In this document: positions 1 to 6,929 of the stretch, in pieces
Layout of the letters: each line of letters opens with the position of its first letter
How positions within the stretch are numbered: the stretch's first letter is position 1
Origin: CAYGZA01 sp964354135
GTDB taxonomy: Bacteria; Planctomycetota; Planctomycetia; Pirellulales; Thermoguttaceae
Assembly: GCA_964354135.1 (NCBI GenBank)
Contig: CAYGZA010000203.1
Location: forward strand, 1 to 12,361
DNA: 12,361 bases
Direction of reading: 5' to 3'
Position numbers and translations under genes: made by a program
Notes under the pieces: generated by a model
Told to the model about the DNA's origin: nothing
The model's input: the letters and a program-made list of their open reading frames with translations, nothing else
Databases searched by the model: none

Positions 1-750
1 GGCCACGGCCAGGTCCGGGCGCCCGTCGCCGTTTAAGTCCCCGATCGCCACCGAAATGGGTTCCTGGCCGCCGGAGCCGTAGGTCTCCGCGGGTGCAAAC
101 GTCCCGCCCGGCTGACCCAACAGAACACCCACGTTGGTGCTCACTCGGTTGGCCACGGCCAGGTCCGGGCGCCCGTCGCCGTTTAAGTCCCCGATCGCCA
201 CCGAAATGGGTTCCTGGCCGCCGGAGCCGTAGGTCTCCGCGGGTGCAAACGTCCCGCCCGGCTGACCCAACAGAACACCCACGTTGGTGCTCACTCGGTT
301 GGCCACGGCCAGGTCCGGGCGCCCGTCGCCGTTTAAGTCCCCGATCGCCACCTGAGAGGGCATCCAGCCACCGGAGTCGTAGCTCGCCACGGGCGCAAAG
401 GTGCCGCCCGGCTGACCCAGCAGCACACCCACGGTGCGGCTATTGACGCTGGACACGGCCAGGTCCGGGCGCCCGTCGCCGCTTAAGTCCCCGATCACCA
501 CCGATAAGGAATAGCCGCCGCCGGAGCCGTAGGCCGCCGCGGGCGCAAACGTCCCGCCCGGCTGACCCAACAGCACACCCACGTTGTCGCTGTAATAGTT
601 GGCCACGGCCAGGTCCGGGCGCCCGTCGCCGTTTAAGTCTCCGATCGCCACCGAAATGGGACGGCTGCCACCGGAGCCGTAGGTCGCCGGCGAGTAGAAC
701 AGGTCCCCTGCCGGCAGCGCGACGAAGTCCGCCGTCCAGTCGCCGCCGGC
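1..750 (-). repeat. Tandem 150-bp (50-aa) FG-GAP repeat array within the modular protein gene
   Basis: Five units begin at 1, 151, 301, 451 and 601; the last loses similarity after about 720. Units 1-150 and 151-300 are identical at every base. Units at 301 and 451 diverge mainly in the blade-loop codons but keep the block coding GDLNGDGRPDLAV and the block coding VGVLLGQPGGTFAP. The array reads through the left edge, so its copy number is unknown. Each unit fits one blade of a beta-propeller with an Asp/Asn calcium loop. The identical pair points to a recent duplication or gene conversion, or to a copy number that assembly could misjudge. Confidence 0.95.
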
Positions 751-2280
751 CGTGCCGTCGGCATCGCCGTCGAGCTTGTTGCCGGCCGCGTCGGTGATCG
801 TATCGCGGACGGTCAGCCGGTAGACGCTCGCGGGCAGGGCGGCGAAGGTCAGTGTGGCCGTGTTGCCGGCGTAGGCGGGGGATAGAGAGATGATCGTATC
901 GTCGGCCGTACCCAAGAGGGCGTCGGCGCCGAGGCCCTGGAGCTGATAGTTCGCCGCCAGGTCGCCACCGACCATCGGTTCACTGAACGTGACGGCCAGC
1001 GAAGTCGTGCCCGCCGCCAGCGTGCCGCCGGCAAGAGAGGGCGAAGTCGCGGTGACGGTCGCGGGAAGGAGCTGCCACTGGTCCGTGGCGTTGGCCGCCA
1101 GGGCGTTGCCCGTCAGGTCGGTGATTCCCGAGCCAGCCGCGGTAAGTGTCAGAAGGTACGTGCCGAGCGCGTCGATGATCCCGCTCAAATTGCCCAAGGT
1201 CCAGGTGATGTTGTCCGTCGTGGTCAGGGTCTGGCTGCCGGTCAGTAGATCCGCGCCGCCGTTTCGCGCGAGCGTCAAGTCCGGCAAGTCGAATCCGGTG
1301 ACGGGCTTGCTGAAGACGATTTGGACTGCGTCGACTGGGGTGGCGCGCGGATCGGGGCTTACGTCGACGATGTCGGCCGTGGGCGGGGTGTCCACCACCA
1401 CGAAGGAGTCGCCGGCGTCGGCCGCCAGCGGGTTGCCCGCGATGTCGGTGATCCCTGAGCCGGTCGCCGTGAGCGTGAGGACGTAGTTGCCGTCTGTGCT
1501 CGTCAGCCCGGCGAGCCCGCCAAGCGTCCAAAGGACGTTGTCGCCGGTGGAAAGCGTCTGGCCGCCGGTCAAGAGATTGGCGCCGCCGTCGCGCGTGAGC
1601 GTCAGGTCCCTCCAGTCCAGTCCGTACACCGGCTCGCTGAACACGATGTTGATGCTGGCGACCGCAGTAGTGCGCGGGTCCGGAGTCACGTCCACGATGT
1701 CGGGCGTGGGGGCGACGGTGTCGAGCGTCACGGTGATACCACCGGAGACCGGGCCCCAGTTTTCCTCGTCGCAGCCCTGGGCCGTGATGGTGTGTACACC
1801 CTCGTCCAACCAAACCATGACCCAGTAACGGGTCTGCCACCAGTCCATTCCCTCTTCGCCTATCGCGTGCCCGTCGCTGAGGATCACCACGGAAACAGTT
1901 CCCGCGCCCGCCCACCCGGAAAACAACACCATACCAATGTTCGTGATGTTGTCGCCCTCGACGCCGCTGTCGTAAGACGGCTCGAGGAACGGCGTGCCCA
2001 CCGAGGGCCCGGTGGTGAGGATCCCGACCGGCAGGCCGCCGGAATCCGTACCCGCCGCCAGGGTGCCGCCGGCGAGAGAGGGCGACGTCGCGGTGACGGT
2101 GGGCGGGGTGCCGTCGGAGCTCGCCAACGCGGAGCCGAACACAGCAATACCGTGCGGGTCCGGGTCATTGAGCGTGTATAGCAGACCGCCGAGGGACAAA
2201 AGGCGCCGATCTTCCAAGAGCTCGCACGCCGCGAGGCGGCGATGGTTCACGCCGAAACGGGAAGAAAGGATTCGGGACAT
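1..2280 (-). CDS. Giant modular secreted protein: LEPR-XLL-like N-terminus, Ig-like modules, FG-GAP/VCBS repeats (C-terminus beyond window)
   Basis: The reading frame is open for 760 codons from ATG at 2280 to the left edge, with no stop seen, so the 3' end is missing. An AGAGAGG Shine-Dalgarno at 2290-2296, 9 nt from the ATG, supports the start. Residues 22-29 read LEDRRLLS, matching the LEPR-XLL tag found near the N-terminus of many large planctomycete exported proteins. Then follow an Ig-like module with a DNIT motif (about 95-190), two homologous Ig-like modules beginning DIVDVTPDPR and DIVDVSPDPR (about 192-298 and 300-405), a third Ig-like type (about 408-522), and from about 527 an array of 50-residue FG-GAP/VCBS units, each with the Asp-rich calcium-site motif DLNGDGRPDLAVA. 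The family is usually exported, calcium-stabilised and adhesive; function here is inferred. No enzymatic domain is visible in this part. Confidence in gene and architecture is high, in role low. Confidence 0.93.
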   Translation of the reverse strand, partial: MSRILSSRFGVNHRRLAACELLEDRRLLSLGGLLYTLNDPDPHGIAVFGSALASSDGTPPTVTATSPSLAGGTLAAGTDSGGLPVGILTTGPSVGTPFLEPSYDSGVEGDNITNIGMVLFSGWAGAGTVSVVILSDGHAIGEEGMDWWQTRYWVMVWLDEGVHTITAQGCDEENWGPVSGGITVTLDTVAPTPDIVDVTPDPRTTAVASINIVFSEPVYGLDWRDLTLTRDGGANLLTGGQTLSTGDNVLWTLGGLAGLTSTDGNYVLTLTATGSGITDIAGNPLAADAGDSFVVVDTPPTADIVDVSPDPRATPVDAVQIVFSKPVTGFDLPDLTLARNGGADLLTGSQTLTTTDNITWTLGNLSGIIDALGTYLLTLTAAGSGITDLTGNALAANATDQWQLLPATVTATSPSLAGGTLAAGTTSLAVTFSEPMVGGDLAANYQLQGLGADALLGTADDTIISLSPAYAGNTATLTFAALPASVYRLTVRDTITDAAGNKLDGDADGTAGGDWTADFVALPAGDLFYSPATYGSGGSRPISVAIGDLNGDGRPDLAVANYYSDNVGVLLGQPGGTFAPAAAYGSGGGYSLSVVIGDLSGDGRPDLAVSSVNSRTVGVLLGQPGGTFAPVASYDSGGWMPSQVAIGDLNGDGRPDLAVANRVSTNVGVLLGQPGGTFAPAETYGSGGQEPISVAIGDLNGDGRPDLAVANRVSTNVGVLLGQPGGTFAPAETYGSGGQEPISVAIGDLNGDGRPDLAVA

Positions 2281-2353
2281 GCTGTGAGACCTCTCTGAAG
2301 AACTGGGGAGCTTGTCCCCGCTGCCGAGGGAGCCGGGAGCCCCGTATCCAGTG

Positions 2354-2382
2354 ATATTGACCAGTTACCGTGGAAATGTCAA
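2354..2382 (-). promoter_or_regulatory. Candidate sigma-70-type promoter for the modular protein gene
   Basis: On the minus strand a perfect -35 TTGACA (2382-2377) is followed after 17 nt by CAATAT (2359-2354), which matches the -10 consensus at only three of six bases. It sits in the most AT-rich patch of the intergenic region, about 75 nt before the start codon at 2280. The strength of the call rests on the -35 box and the spacing; planctomycete promoters are poorly defined. Confidence 0.42.
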
Positions 2383-2403
2383 GCAGTTTTCTGAAGAAGC
2401 GGG

Positions 2404-2421
2404 GTGCGTGCCGGCACGCAC
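2404..2421. promoter_or_regulatory. 18-bp perfect palindrome, possible operator
   Basis: The sequence gtgcgtgccggcacgcac is its own reverse complement with no central spacer. It lies 22 bp upstream of the -35 box of the promoter candidate for the modular protein gene, a usual place for a dimeric regulator site. It could equally be a chance GC-rich palindrome or a small cruciform. Binding is inferred, not shown. Confidence 0.35.
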
Positions 2422-2677
2422 GCGGTTCTCGGCGGCGCGCGGTGGTCCAAGGGCGTGGTTGCGAGCAACCACCCTACTGCCTTGCCCTCCCCTGATGACG
2501 GCGGGTGGCATGCGATGGCCCAGGATTGGCGGACTCCGCAGTGCAAATGCGCAGAATAGAATACTGTCTTGCAGGCAACGATTCCGCGCGCGGACTTCCG
2601 AAGTCCGTCTGGCTGCGTTTCGTCACCTGGTCACGACGCTCCACGTCGTCACGAACCCGGACCCGCGACCCTCGCTG

Positions 2678-3136
2678 CTATTCTCCATGGTGGAGCTGTC
2701 CCAAGCCTCGCACAAGACTGGTGGTGATCGCCGCGAAGACGCGACGGACCTGGTCCAATTCGCGATCCTCTGCCTGGCAGAACACGGCGTACGTTGCCAG
2801 AGGAGCGCGGAAACACCGCACAGTCGCCGTGTTGGTCATGTCCAAGAAGAAGAAGTTAAGATCGTAGCCGACCATGTCATGGCCGGCGACATTCTCCAGA
2901 GCTTCCTCGACTTCCACGTCTGTGTATTCATCCTTTATTGCGTCAATTGCCGCCTTTGCCAGGCCCGTGGGGTCGGCCGAGCCAGGATGGGCACTCACCG
3001 ACCAGAACGCGCCGCCGGGACTATACACAGTCACCGCTCGCCTCCCCGCCAACGCCTCGGCTTCGTCGAGAGTCCAGTTCTCAGGGTAGCTGAAGGAGAT
3101 CCCCAGCTTGTTGAACGCACACGGCATGAGAGCCAT
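2678..3136 (-). CDS. 152-aa PsbP/DcrB (DUF1795)-like hypothetical protein
   Basis: I chose ATG at 3136. A longer open frame reaches back to 3469, but that extension is Arg/Pro-rich and translates a dispersed repeat, so it is not believed. The protein opens with FNKLGISFSYPENWTLDEA (residues 8-26), the typical first strand of PsbP/DcrB-like folds, where a short protein begins with a native-looking 'F.YP..W' motif. It continues with a strand-rich middle (VTVYSPGGAFWSVSAHP), a helix with KAAIDAIKDEYTDVEVEE, and a closing block (CQAEDRELDQVRRVFAAIT) common to this group. No signal peptide or membrane segment is seen, so it is probably cytoplasmic. No good Shine-Dalgarno precedes the ATG; a second ATG three codons in (3127) is the alternative. 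The family gives no firm biochemical role, and the neighbours do not help. Confidence 0.8.
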   Translation of the reverse strand: MALMPCAFNKLGISFSYPENWTLDEAEALAGRRAVTVYSPGGAFWSVSAHPGSADPTGLAKAAIDAIKDEYTDVEVEEALENVAGHDMVGYDLNFFFLDMTNTATVRCFRAPLATYAVFCQAEDRELDQVRRVFAAITTSLVRGLGQLHHGE

Positions 3137-3483
3137 CTCACAGAGGTTGTGAATGAAAGACCATCTTAATCCCCGTAGGGACCCGAGGAAACCGCCTTGA
3201 GCAGCCCCCGCGCCGACCTGGGAGGGCGAGGCTTCTGCCGGGCCGCGGGCGCGAGGCAAGCCCGGCTTTCTCCTCCGGCTCGGCAGGCGCCTCGCCCTCC
3301 CAGAGTCTCGAAGCCGCACTGAGTTGGGCCAAAAACGGCGTAGTCGCAATGGGCCGGTTGTGATACCATCGCGGCCCAGTCCCCGCACTGGGTGCCGTTG
3401 GCAACCTTGGCAGTCTCGAAAAGGACGAAGGGGCCTAACGGGAGATCGAGGTCCGCTCCTACCGGTCATGAACTGGCGCGACG
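3137..3483. other. Divergent intergenic region carrying a dispersed repeat (347 bp)
   Basis: The region separates the minus-strand 152-aa gene from the plus-strand TPR lipoprotein gene, so it should hold promoters for both, but I see no clear -35/-10 pair. Its main content is the inverted repeat at 3219-3302. Nearer the TPR gene, 3375-3392 is a perfect 6-bp hairpin (cccagt/actggg), followed at once by a second small stem at 3390-3405 (ggtgcc/ggcaacc with one bulge). Open frames across this stretch are Arg/Pro-rich products of the repeat and are not accepted as genes. Confidence 0.6.
3219..3302. repeat. Dispersed REP-like inverted repeat, two 27-bp arms (locus A)
   Basis: The left arm (3219-3245) begins tgggagggcgaggc and the right arm (3276-3302) ends gcctcgccctccca; they match as inverted copies at 24 of 27 positions, with about 30 nt between them that itself holds a small cgggc/gcccg stem. 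The core gggagggcgaggc..ctgccg recurs at 11719-11744 in this window. This looks like a planctomycete dispersed palindromic element (REP/MITE-like). It has no open frame of its own, and no target duplication is obvious. Whether a transposase acts on it is unknown. Confidence 0.75.
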
Positions 3484-4380
3484 ATGCGAGGCGGTTGGCT
3501 CACGTACGCGGCCCTTCTGGCGAGTTCGACGCTGGCGGGCTGCCGTCTCCCGGGAACCGAGGGGCCGGTGTCGCGGTCGCTGGCGACCAGCCGCCATCTC
3601 TCCCAGCAAGGGGTGGCCGCGGCCGAGCACGGTCAATGGGACCGGGCAGAGAGCTTCCTTTCGCAAGCGGTGCAGGCTTGCCCGGGCAACCCCGATGCCC
3701 GCCGCAGCTTAGCCGAGGCGCTCTGGAACCGCGGGGCCGGGCGCGAGGCCCTCGGGCAGCTTGAGAAAGTCAGCCGGATGGCCCCCGACGATGCTTCTCT
3801 CCATGCCCGGATCGCCGAGATGCAGTTGGCCTTGGGCCAAGCCGACGCGGCCGTACAGAACGCCGAGCGGGCCATTGATCTCGACCCCAAGCTTGCCGCG
3901 GCCTGGAGGGTGCGGGCAAAGGTCTCGGCGGCGTCGAGCCGGCCGATCGAGGCCCTGGCAGACTACCAGCGGGCCCTGGGGCTCCAGCCGGAAGATCGCG
4001 AGGTGGCGCTGGAGATCGCCGAACTGTACCGAACGCTGAACCAACCCGGGCGAGCGCTCGCTACCTTACAGGCGCTGGCCGACAAATACGCCCCCGGTGA
4101 GGAGCCGCAGCGGGTCCTCTACTTGCAGGGGGTAGCCTGCATGGCACTCCACCGCTTCGACGACGCGGCGGAGAGCCTTGCCGCAGCGGCCGCCCGCGAG
4201 CCGCCCACGGCGGAACTCTTTTGCCGGCTGGCGGAGGCCCACCTGTCGGCCGGCCGGGCCGGAGACGCGGCCGCTGCGGCCCAGAGAGCACTCGCCCTGG
4301 ACCCTAAACATCAGCCTAGCCACCAACTCCTCGGCTACGTGGAACTGGCCCGGCAACCGGGCAGCAACACGCCTCGCTAA
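3484..4380 (+). CDS. TPR-repeat lipoprotein
   Basis: The 298-aa product starts with a lipoprotein signal peptide: hydrophobic residues 5-19 and a lipobox LAGC with the lipidated Cys at 20. An in-frame TGA at 3469, 12 nt upstream, fixes ATG 3484 as the earliest possible start, although the Shine-Dalgarno is poor. Residues from about 36 onward are tetratricopeptide repeats of about 34 residues, roughly seven: for example the units ending QACPGN, RMAPDD, DLDPKL, GLQPED and ALDPKH, each with the usual W/L-G-Y/A-A-P pattern. TPR superhelices bind partner proteins; this one should sit on a membrane surface facing the periplasm. The gene is probably transcribed alone; the next gene starts 307 nt on. 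No catalytic domain is visible, so its partner and pathway are unknown. Confidence 0.92.
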   Translation: MRGGWLTYAALLASSTLAGCRLPGTEGPVSRSLATSRHLSQQGVAAAEHGQWDRAESFLSQAVQACPGNPDARRSLAEALWNRGAGREALGQLEKVSRMAPDDASLHARIAEMQLALGQADAAVQNAERAIDLDPKLAAAWRVRAKVSAASSRPIEALADYQRALGLQPEDREVALEIAELYRTLNQPGRALATLQALADKYAPGEEPQRVLYLQGVACMALHRFDDAAESLAAAAAREPPTAELFCRLAEAHLSAGRAGDAAAAAQRALALDPKHQPSHQLLGYVELARQPGSNTPR

Positions 4381-4687
4381 GCTAAAGCGGCGGACGCCCC
4401 CTCTTGTGGGCGGTAATGTAGCCCGAAACAGCGCGATGGTCCGCCGGCGCGACCGGTCTGACCACTACACTTCCCGATTTTCCGAACGGCGCGGTTGTAG
4501 CCCCGGGTTTTCAGGGGATCGTGCGGTCGTGGTGCGATAGGCCGGGCTGGGCGGGGCGATCGCGGGGTATGCTTTAGACGGCAGCGGACCTGGGGGGGGA
4601 ATCCCTGCAAACCTCCGCCACGTCGCGCCGAGAGAGTCCCTGATTTTCAGGATGCGGTATCGACCGCAAGAGGGGAGGACATTCGCA
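4381..4687. other. Intergenic region between TPR lipoprotein and 78-aa protein genes (307 bp)
   Basis: No coding region is convincing here. After the TPR stop codon there are only weak stems (cgccc/gggcg near 4395-4412; cccc/gggg near 4501-4517) and no T-run, so no terminator is called. The downstream end carries the strong Shine-Dalgarno of the 78-aa gene (aggggagg, 4671-4678). No clear -35/-10 pair was found for that gene. Confidence 0.55.
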
Positions 4688-4924
4688 ATGTCGCAAGGAT
4701 TGGAGACCGCCGGCGGCACCTTCGTCGAACGTCGCAACTACGAGTTTGCGGCGGGACCGCCGGCCATGGAACGCCGTCAGTTCGTCAACAGCCACGAAGA
4801 CCTCACGCCCGACGCCCGCGAGCTGGCCGTAGCGATCGACAGCTACAAGATGCGCCACCGGCGGCGCTTCATTACCTATGAAGAGATGCTCGCGGTCGTC
4901 AAGACGCTGGGCTACCACAAGTGA
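4688..4924 (+). CDS. 78-aa conserved-looking planctomycete protein of unknown function
   Basis: The start at 4688 is set by a very strong Shine-Dalgarno, AGGGGAGG at 4671-4678, 9 nt before the ATG; a longer frame from 4652 would start upstream of that site and is not favoured. The N-terminal 28 residues look unstructured. The rest is a compact charged helical unit: RRQFVNSHEDLTPDARELA (29-47), then AIDSYKMRHRRRFITYEEM (49-67) and a C-terminal VVKTLGYHK. I recall small proteins of this kind in Pirellulales genomes, annotated only as hypothetical; this is from memory. The HRRRFITYEEM block and basic patch would suit a nucleic-acid or protein adaptor, but no known domain is recognised. There is no signal peptide or membrane segment. 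Confidence 0.85.
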   Translation: MSQGLETAGGTFVERRNYEFAAGPPAMERRQFVNSHEDLTPDARELAVAIDSYKMRHRRRFITYEEMLAVVKTLGYHK

Positions 4925-4960
4925 GCCGGCGCCGCGCGAGCCGGCCCTGACGGAGCCGGC
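4923..4960. repeat. Three copies of GAGCCGGC at 15-bp spacing between convergent genes
   Basis: The octamer gagccggc occurs at 4923-4930, 4938-4945 and 4953-4960, an exact 15-bp period, with unrelated bases between. Each GCCGGC core is self-complementary, so any two copies can pair as a 6-bp hairpin. The block fills most of the gap between the stop codon of the 78-aa gene and that of the permease gene, so it may serve as a two-way transcription end, though no T-run follows. Confidence 0.5.
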
Positions 4961-4969
4961 ATCCGGGGC

Positions 4970-6805
4970 TCATTGCTCCCAGAGCGTGGTTCGCCCCGTC
5001 GCCACGTCGAACTCGTAGATTGCCGGGATCAGCATGGCGGCCGTCGCGAAGCCGTAGGTCCCGGCCGTTACCAGCAGCACCCCAAGCGTCTGCTCGAGGA
5101 AGAAGCTGGTGATGGCGTAGAAGGTGGTCACCGGACAAAGGAAGGAGGCCACCCCAATCGCCGCCGACGGGTTCCTCGCTCCCAGGGCTGCGTACAGCCC
5201 GATCCCGCCGCCGCAAATGAACCCCAGGAACGGCCACAACTGGGCCTCGAAGGAACCGCTGAAGGCGATCATGATCCACATGCAGGTCGCCACGCCCAGA
5301 AACAAGAAGAAGACGGTTCCGAGGCTGGTGGCGATCGCGGTCCGCGAGTTAACGTAGTTCATCCCGACGTGGATTCCAAGCACGGCCACAAACGTGTACA
5401 GCACCGCCAAGCCGATCAGCAGGTAAATCAGGTTCTCCAGGCCGCGGCTGCCTTCGCCCAGGGCGCCTGCGTACCACAGGTAGCCGCAGAGCAAGACCGG
5501 CAGCACGACCATCTCTTTGGTGTTGTAGAAGATGCCTCCCAGCTTGCCGTAGACGATTTCCTTGGGCGTTAGGTCGCTTACCAGCAAGAGATCCAAGGCC
5601 CGCCCGTCCCGCTCGTTCGTAAGAGAGATCACTGCCTGCGCGTTGACCAGCACCAGGCTCAGCAGAAAAAGCGGCACCAAGGAGGCCATCGCGGCGGAGC
5701 GGGTGATCGGCTCTCCGCCCGCAGCGGTCGACCCTAGGCTCCCGGCGGCCAAGCCGAAGAGGATCAGGTAGACCAGCCGGATTACCAGGATCCTTCGCCC
5801 GTAGGCCCAGGTCACGATTTCCCGCCATATCACGGGGTTGTCCCAAACCTCCCGGCTCCGGGTGGGACTCCGCGGGAGAGCGGCGGCGGTCGCGGCAGCA
5901 GCGGGTCCGCCGGCGTCAGCGGGAGCGCCGTGTTCCACCCCGCCAATGCTCTCCCGATGCCAGGTCTCGTCCTCGCGATGGAACGTTTGGCCTTCCCGCG
6001 ACGGGTTCCAAACGCGGACCATGGCGATGGCCACGCCGTCAAGGGCCACGGTCATCAGCGCGGCCGTGAGCAGAAACAGGTTGACCGGGGTGCCCAGAAA
6101 GCCCAACGAGGGGTCCACTTGGGCGGAGGGTCGGGTGGCCTCCAGAATGGCCTCCCACGCGCTGAATCCGGCAGCCCAGGTCTGGCACGAAAGGCCCCGC
6201 CAGGCCGACCCGACGAGCCCTAACGCGACAACCCGCCAAGCGGCCAGCCACAGCACCAGGAGCAGCATGGTCATGGCCAGGGCCTGGAAGGTCTTCTCCC
6301 GCCAAAGGGCCAGGGTCGAGCCCAGGCTGCCGCACACGAGCACGCTGGCCAGCGTGACGGCAAACACGCGGCCGATCTGACCAAAGGAGACGCCGCCAAA
6401 AAGGACCGCCAGCATGAACAGCGGCAACGCGGCGCCCAGGAGCATCACCACTTGGAGCAGGCTGGCCAACAGTTTCCCCAAGACCAGCTCGCTATTGGAC
6501 ATCTTGGTCATCAGCAGCAGGTCCAGGGTCCGCCGGTCCTTCTCTTGCGAAACGGCGCTGGCCGCCAAGACCGCAGAGAGAAAGGACGTGACCGCTAGTT
6601 GGAGGGGGGCAAGGACCTGGAAAATGGTCATCCCGAAGCGGGCCAAGTCCCCGAGGTCGCGGACCCGCTGCGTACCGGTCAGGACCAGCCAGGCCGTAAA
6701 GATCAGGACGAACAGGGCGAACCCGTAAGCCGAGCGAACAACGTAAGTTCTTGTCCGCCTGGGGGTAAGGACGATCTCTCGGTTGAAAACCGGTCCGACT
6801 AGCAA
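4970..6805 (-). CDS. ABC-2 type transporter permease, two tandem permease halves
   Basis: The product, 611 aa from a TTG at 6805, is a polytopic membrane protein with two homologous ABC-2 halves. Each half has a conserved loop after its second helix: EKDRRTLDLLLMTKM at about 88-102 and ERDGRALDLLLVSDL at about 398-412, both followed by a K/E-x-V-x-GK segment. A hydrophilic Ala/Pro-rich linker (about 265-320) joins the halves. Such permeases export substrates or act in membrane-protein systems with a separate ATPase; none is present in this window. I prefer TTG 6805 because GGAG lies 7 nt upstream and the NRE motif follows closely; a GTG at 6922, 7 nt after the cutA stop, would add 39 hydrophilic residues and lacks a Shine-Dalgarno. 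It is last in the four-gene minus-strand run. Confidence 0.9.
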   Translation of the reverse strand: MLVGPVFNREIVLTPRRTRTYVVRSAYGFALFVLIFTAWLVLTGTQRVRDLGDLARFGMTIFQVLAPLQLAVTSFLSAVLAASAVSQEKDRRTLDLLLMTKMSNSELVLGKLLASLLQVVMLLGAALPLFMLAVLFGGVSFGQIGRVFAVTLASVLVCGSLGSTLALWREKTFQALAMTMLLLVLWLAAWRVVALGLVGSAWRGLSCQTWAAGFSAWEAILEATRPSAQVDPSLGFLGTPVNLFLLTAALMTVALDGVAIAMVRVWNPSREGQTFHREDETWHRESIGGVEHGAPADAGGPAAAATAAALPRSPTRSREVWDNPVIWREIVTWAYGRRILVIRLVYLILFGLAAGSLGSTAAGGEPITRSAAMASLVPLFLLSLVLVNAQAVISLTNERDGRALDLLLVSDLTPKEIVYGKLGGIFYNTKEMVVLPVLLCGYLWYAGALGEGSRGLENLIYLLIGLAVLYTFVAVLGIHVGMNYVNSRTAIATSLGTVFFLFLGVATCMWIMIAFSGSFEAQLWPFLGFICGGGIGLYAALGARNPSAAIGVASFLCPVTTFYAITSFFLEQTLGVLLVTAGTYGFATAAMLIPAIYEFDVATGRTTLWEQ

Positions 6806-6929
6806 GATGCCGCTCCGACTGGCCGCCAGAGACACTGGGGGGACTGCCGCTTGTGGTTCCTCTGTCCCATCATACCACGGCCGGTGGCCGCTTAGCAGTG
6901 CCGAGTGAGCGCCCTGCAACACGGGCGGC

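Larger units (their letters stand above)
2281..2677. other. Intergenic region upstream of the modular protein gene (397 bp)
   Basis: No convincing gene is seen on either strand. Nearest the modular gene are its Shine-Dalgarno and a promoter candidate (2354-2382), then an 18-bp perfect palindrome (2404-2421). Further on, 2591-2607 is a perfect 7-bp hairpin with a 3-nt loop (cggactt/aagtccg) and 2630-2653 forms an imperfect hairpin around acgacg/cgtcgt. These last two lie just past the stop of the 152-aa gene and could slow its transcription, but neither is followed by a T-run, so I do not call a terminator. Confidence 0.6.

Noticed and set aside
1..750. Direct repeats that might suggest a CRISPR array
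   Set aside because: The 150-bp units are contiguous without spacers and stay in one reading frame coding for FG-GAP blades.
980..1915. Long open frame on the minus strand in another phase (311 codons)
   Set aside because: It is an Arg/His/Gly-rich shadow of the Ig-like modules; the 760-codon frame has real domains and a ribosome site.
2312..3169. Plus-strand open frame of 285 codons
   Set aside because: It spans the intergenic region and the antisense of the 152-aa gene, shows no recognisable domain and has no good ribosome site.
3137..3469. N-terminal extension of the 152-aa protein to ATG 3469
   Set aside because: It translates the dispersed repeat into Arg/Pro-rich sequence and would run into the promoter region of the TPR gene.
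4381..4520. Terminator after the TPR lipoprotein gene
   Set aside because: Only 4-5 bp stems without a T-run were found.
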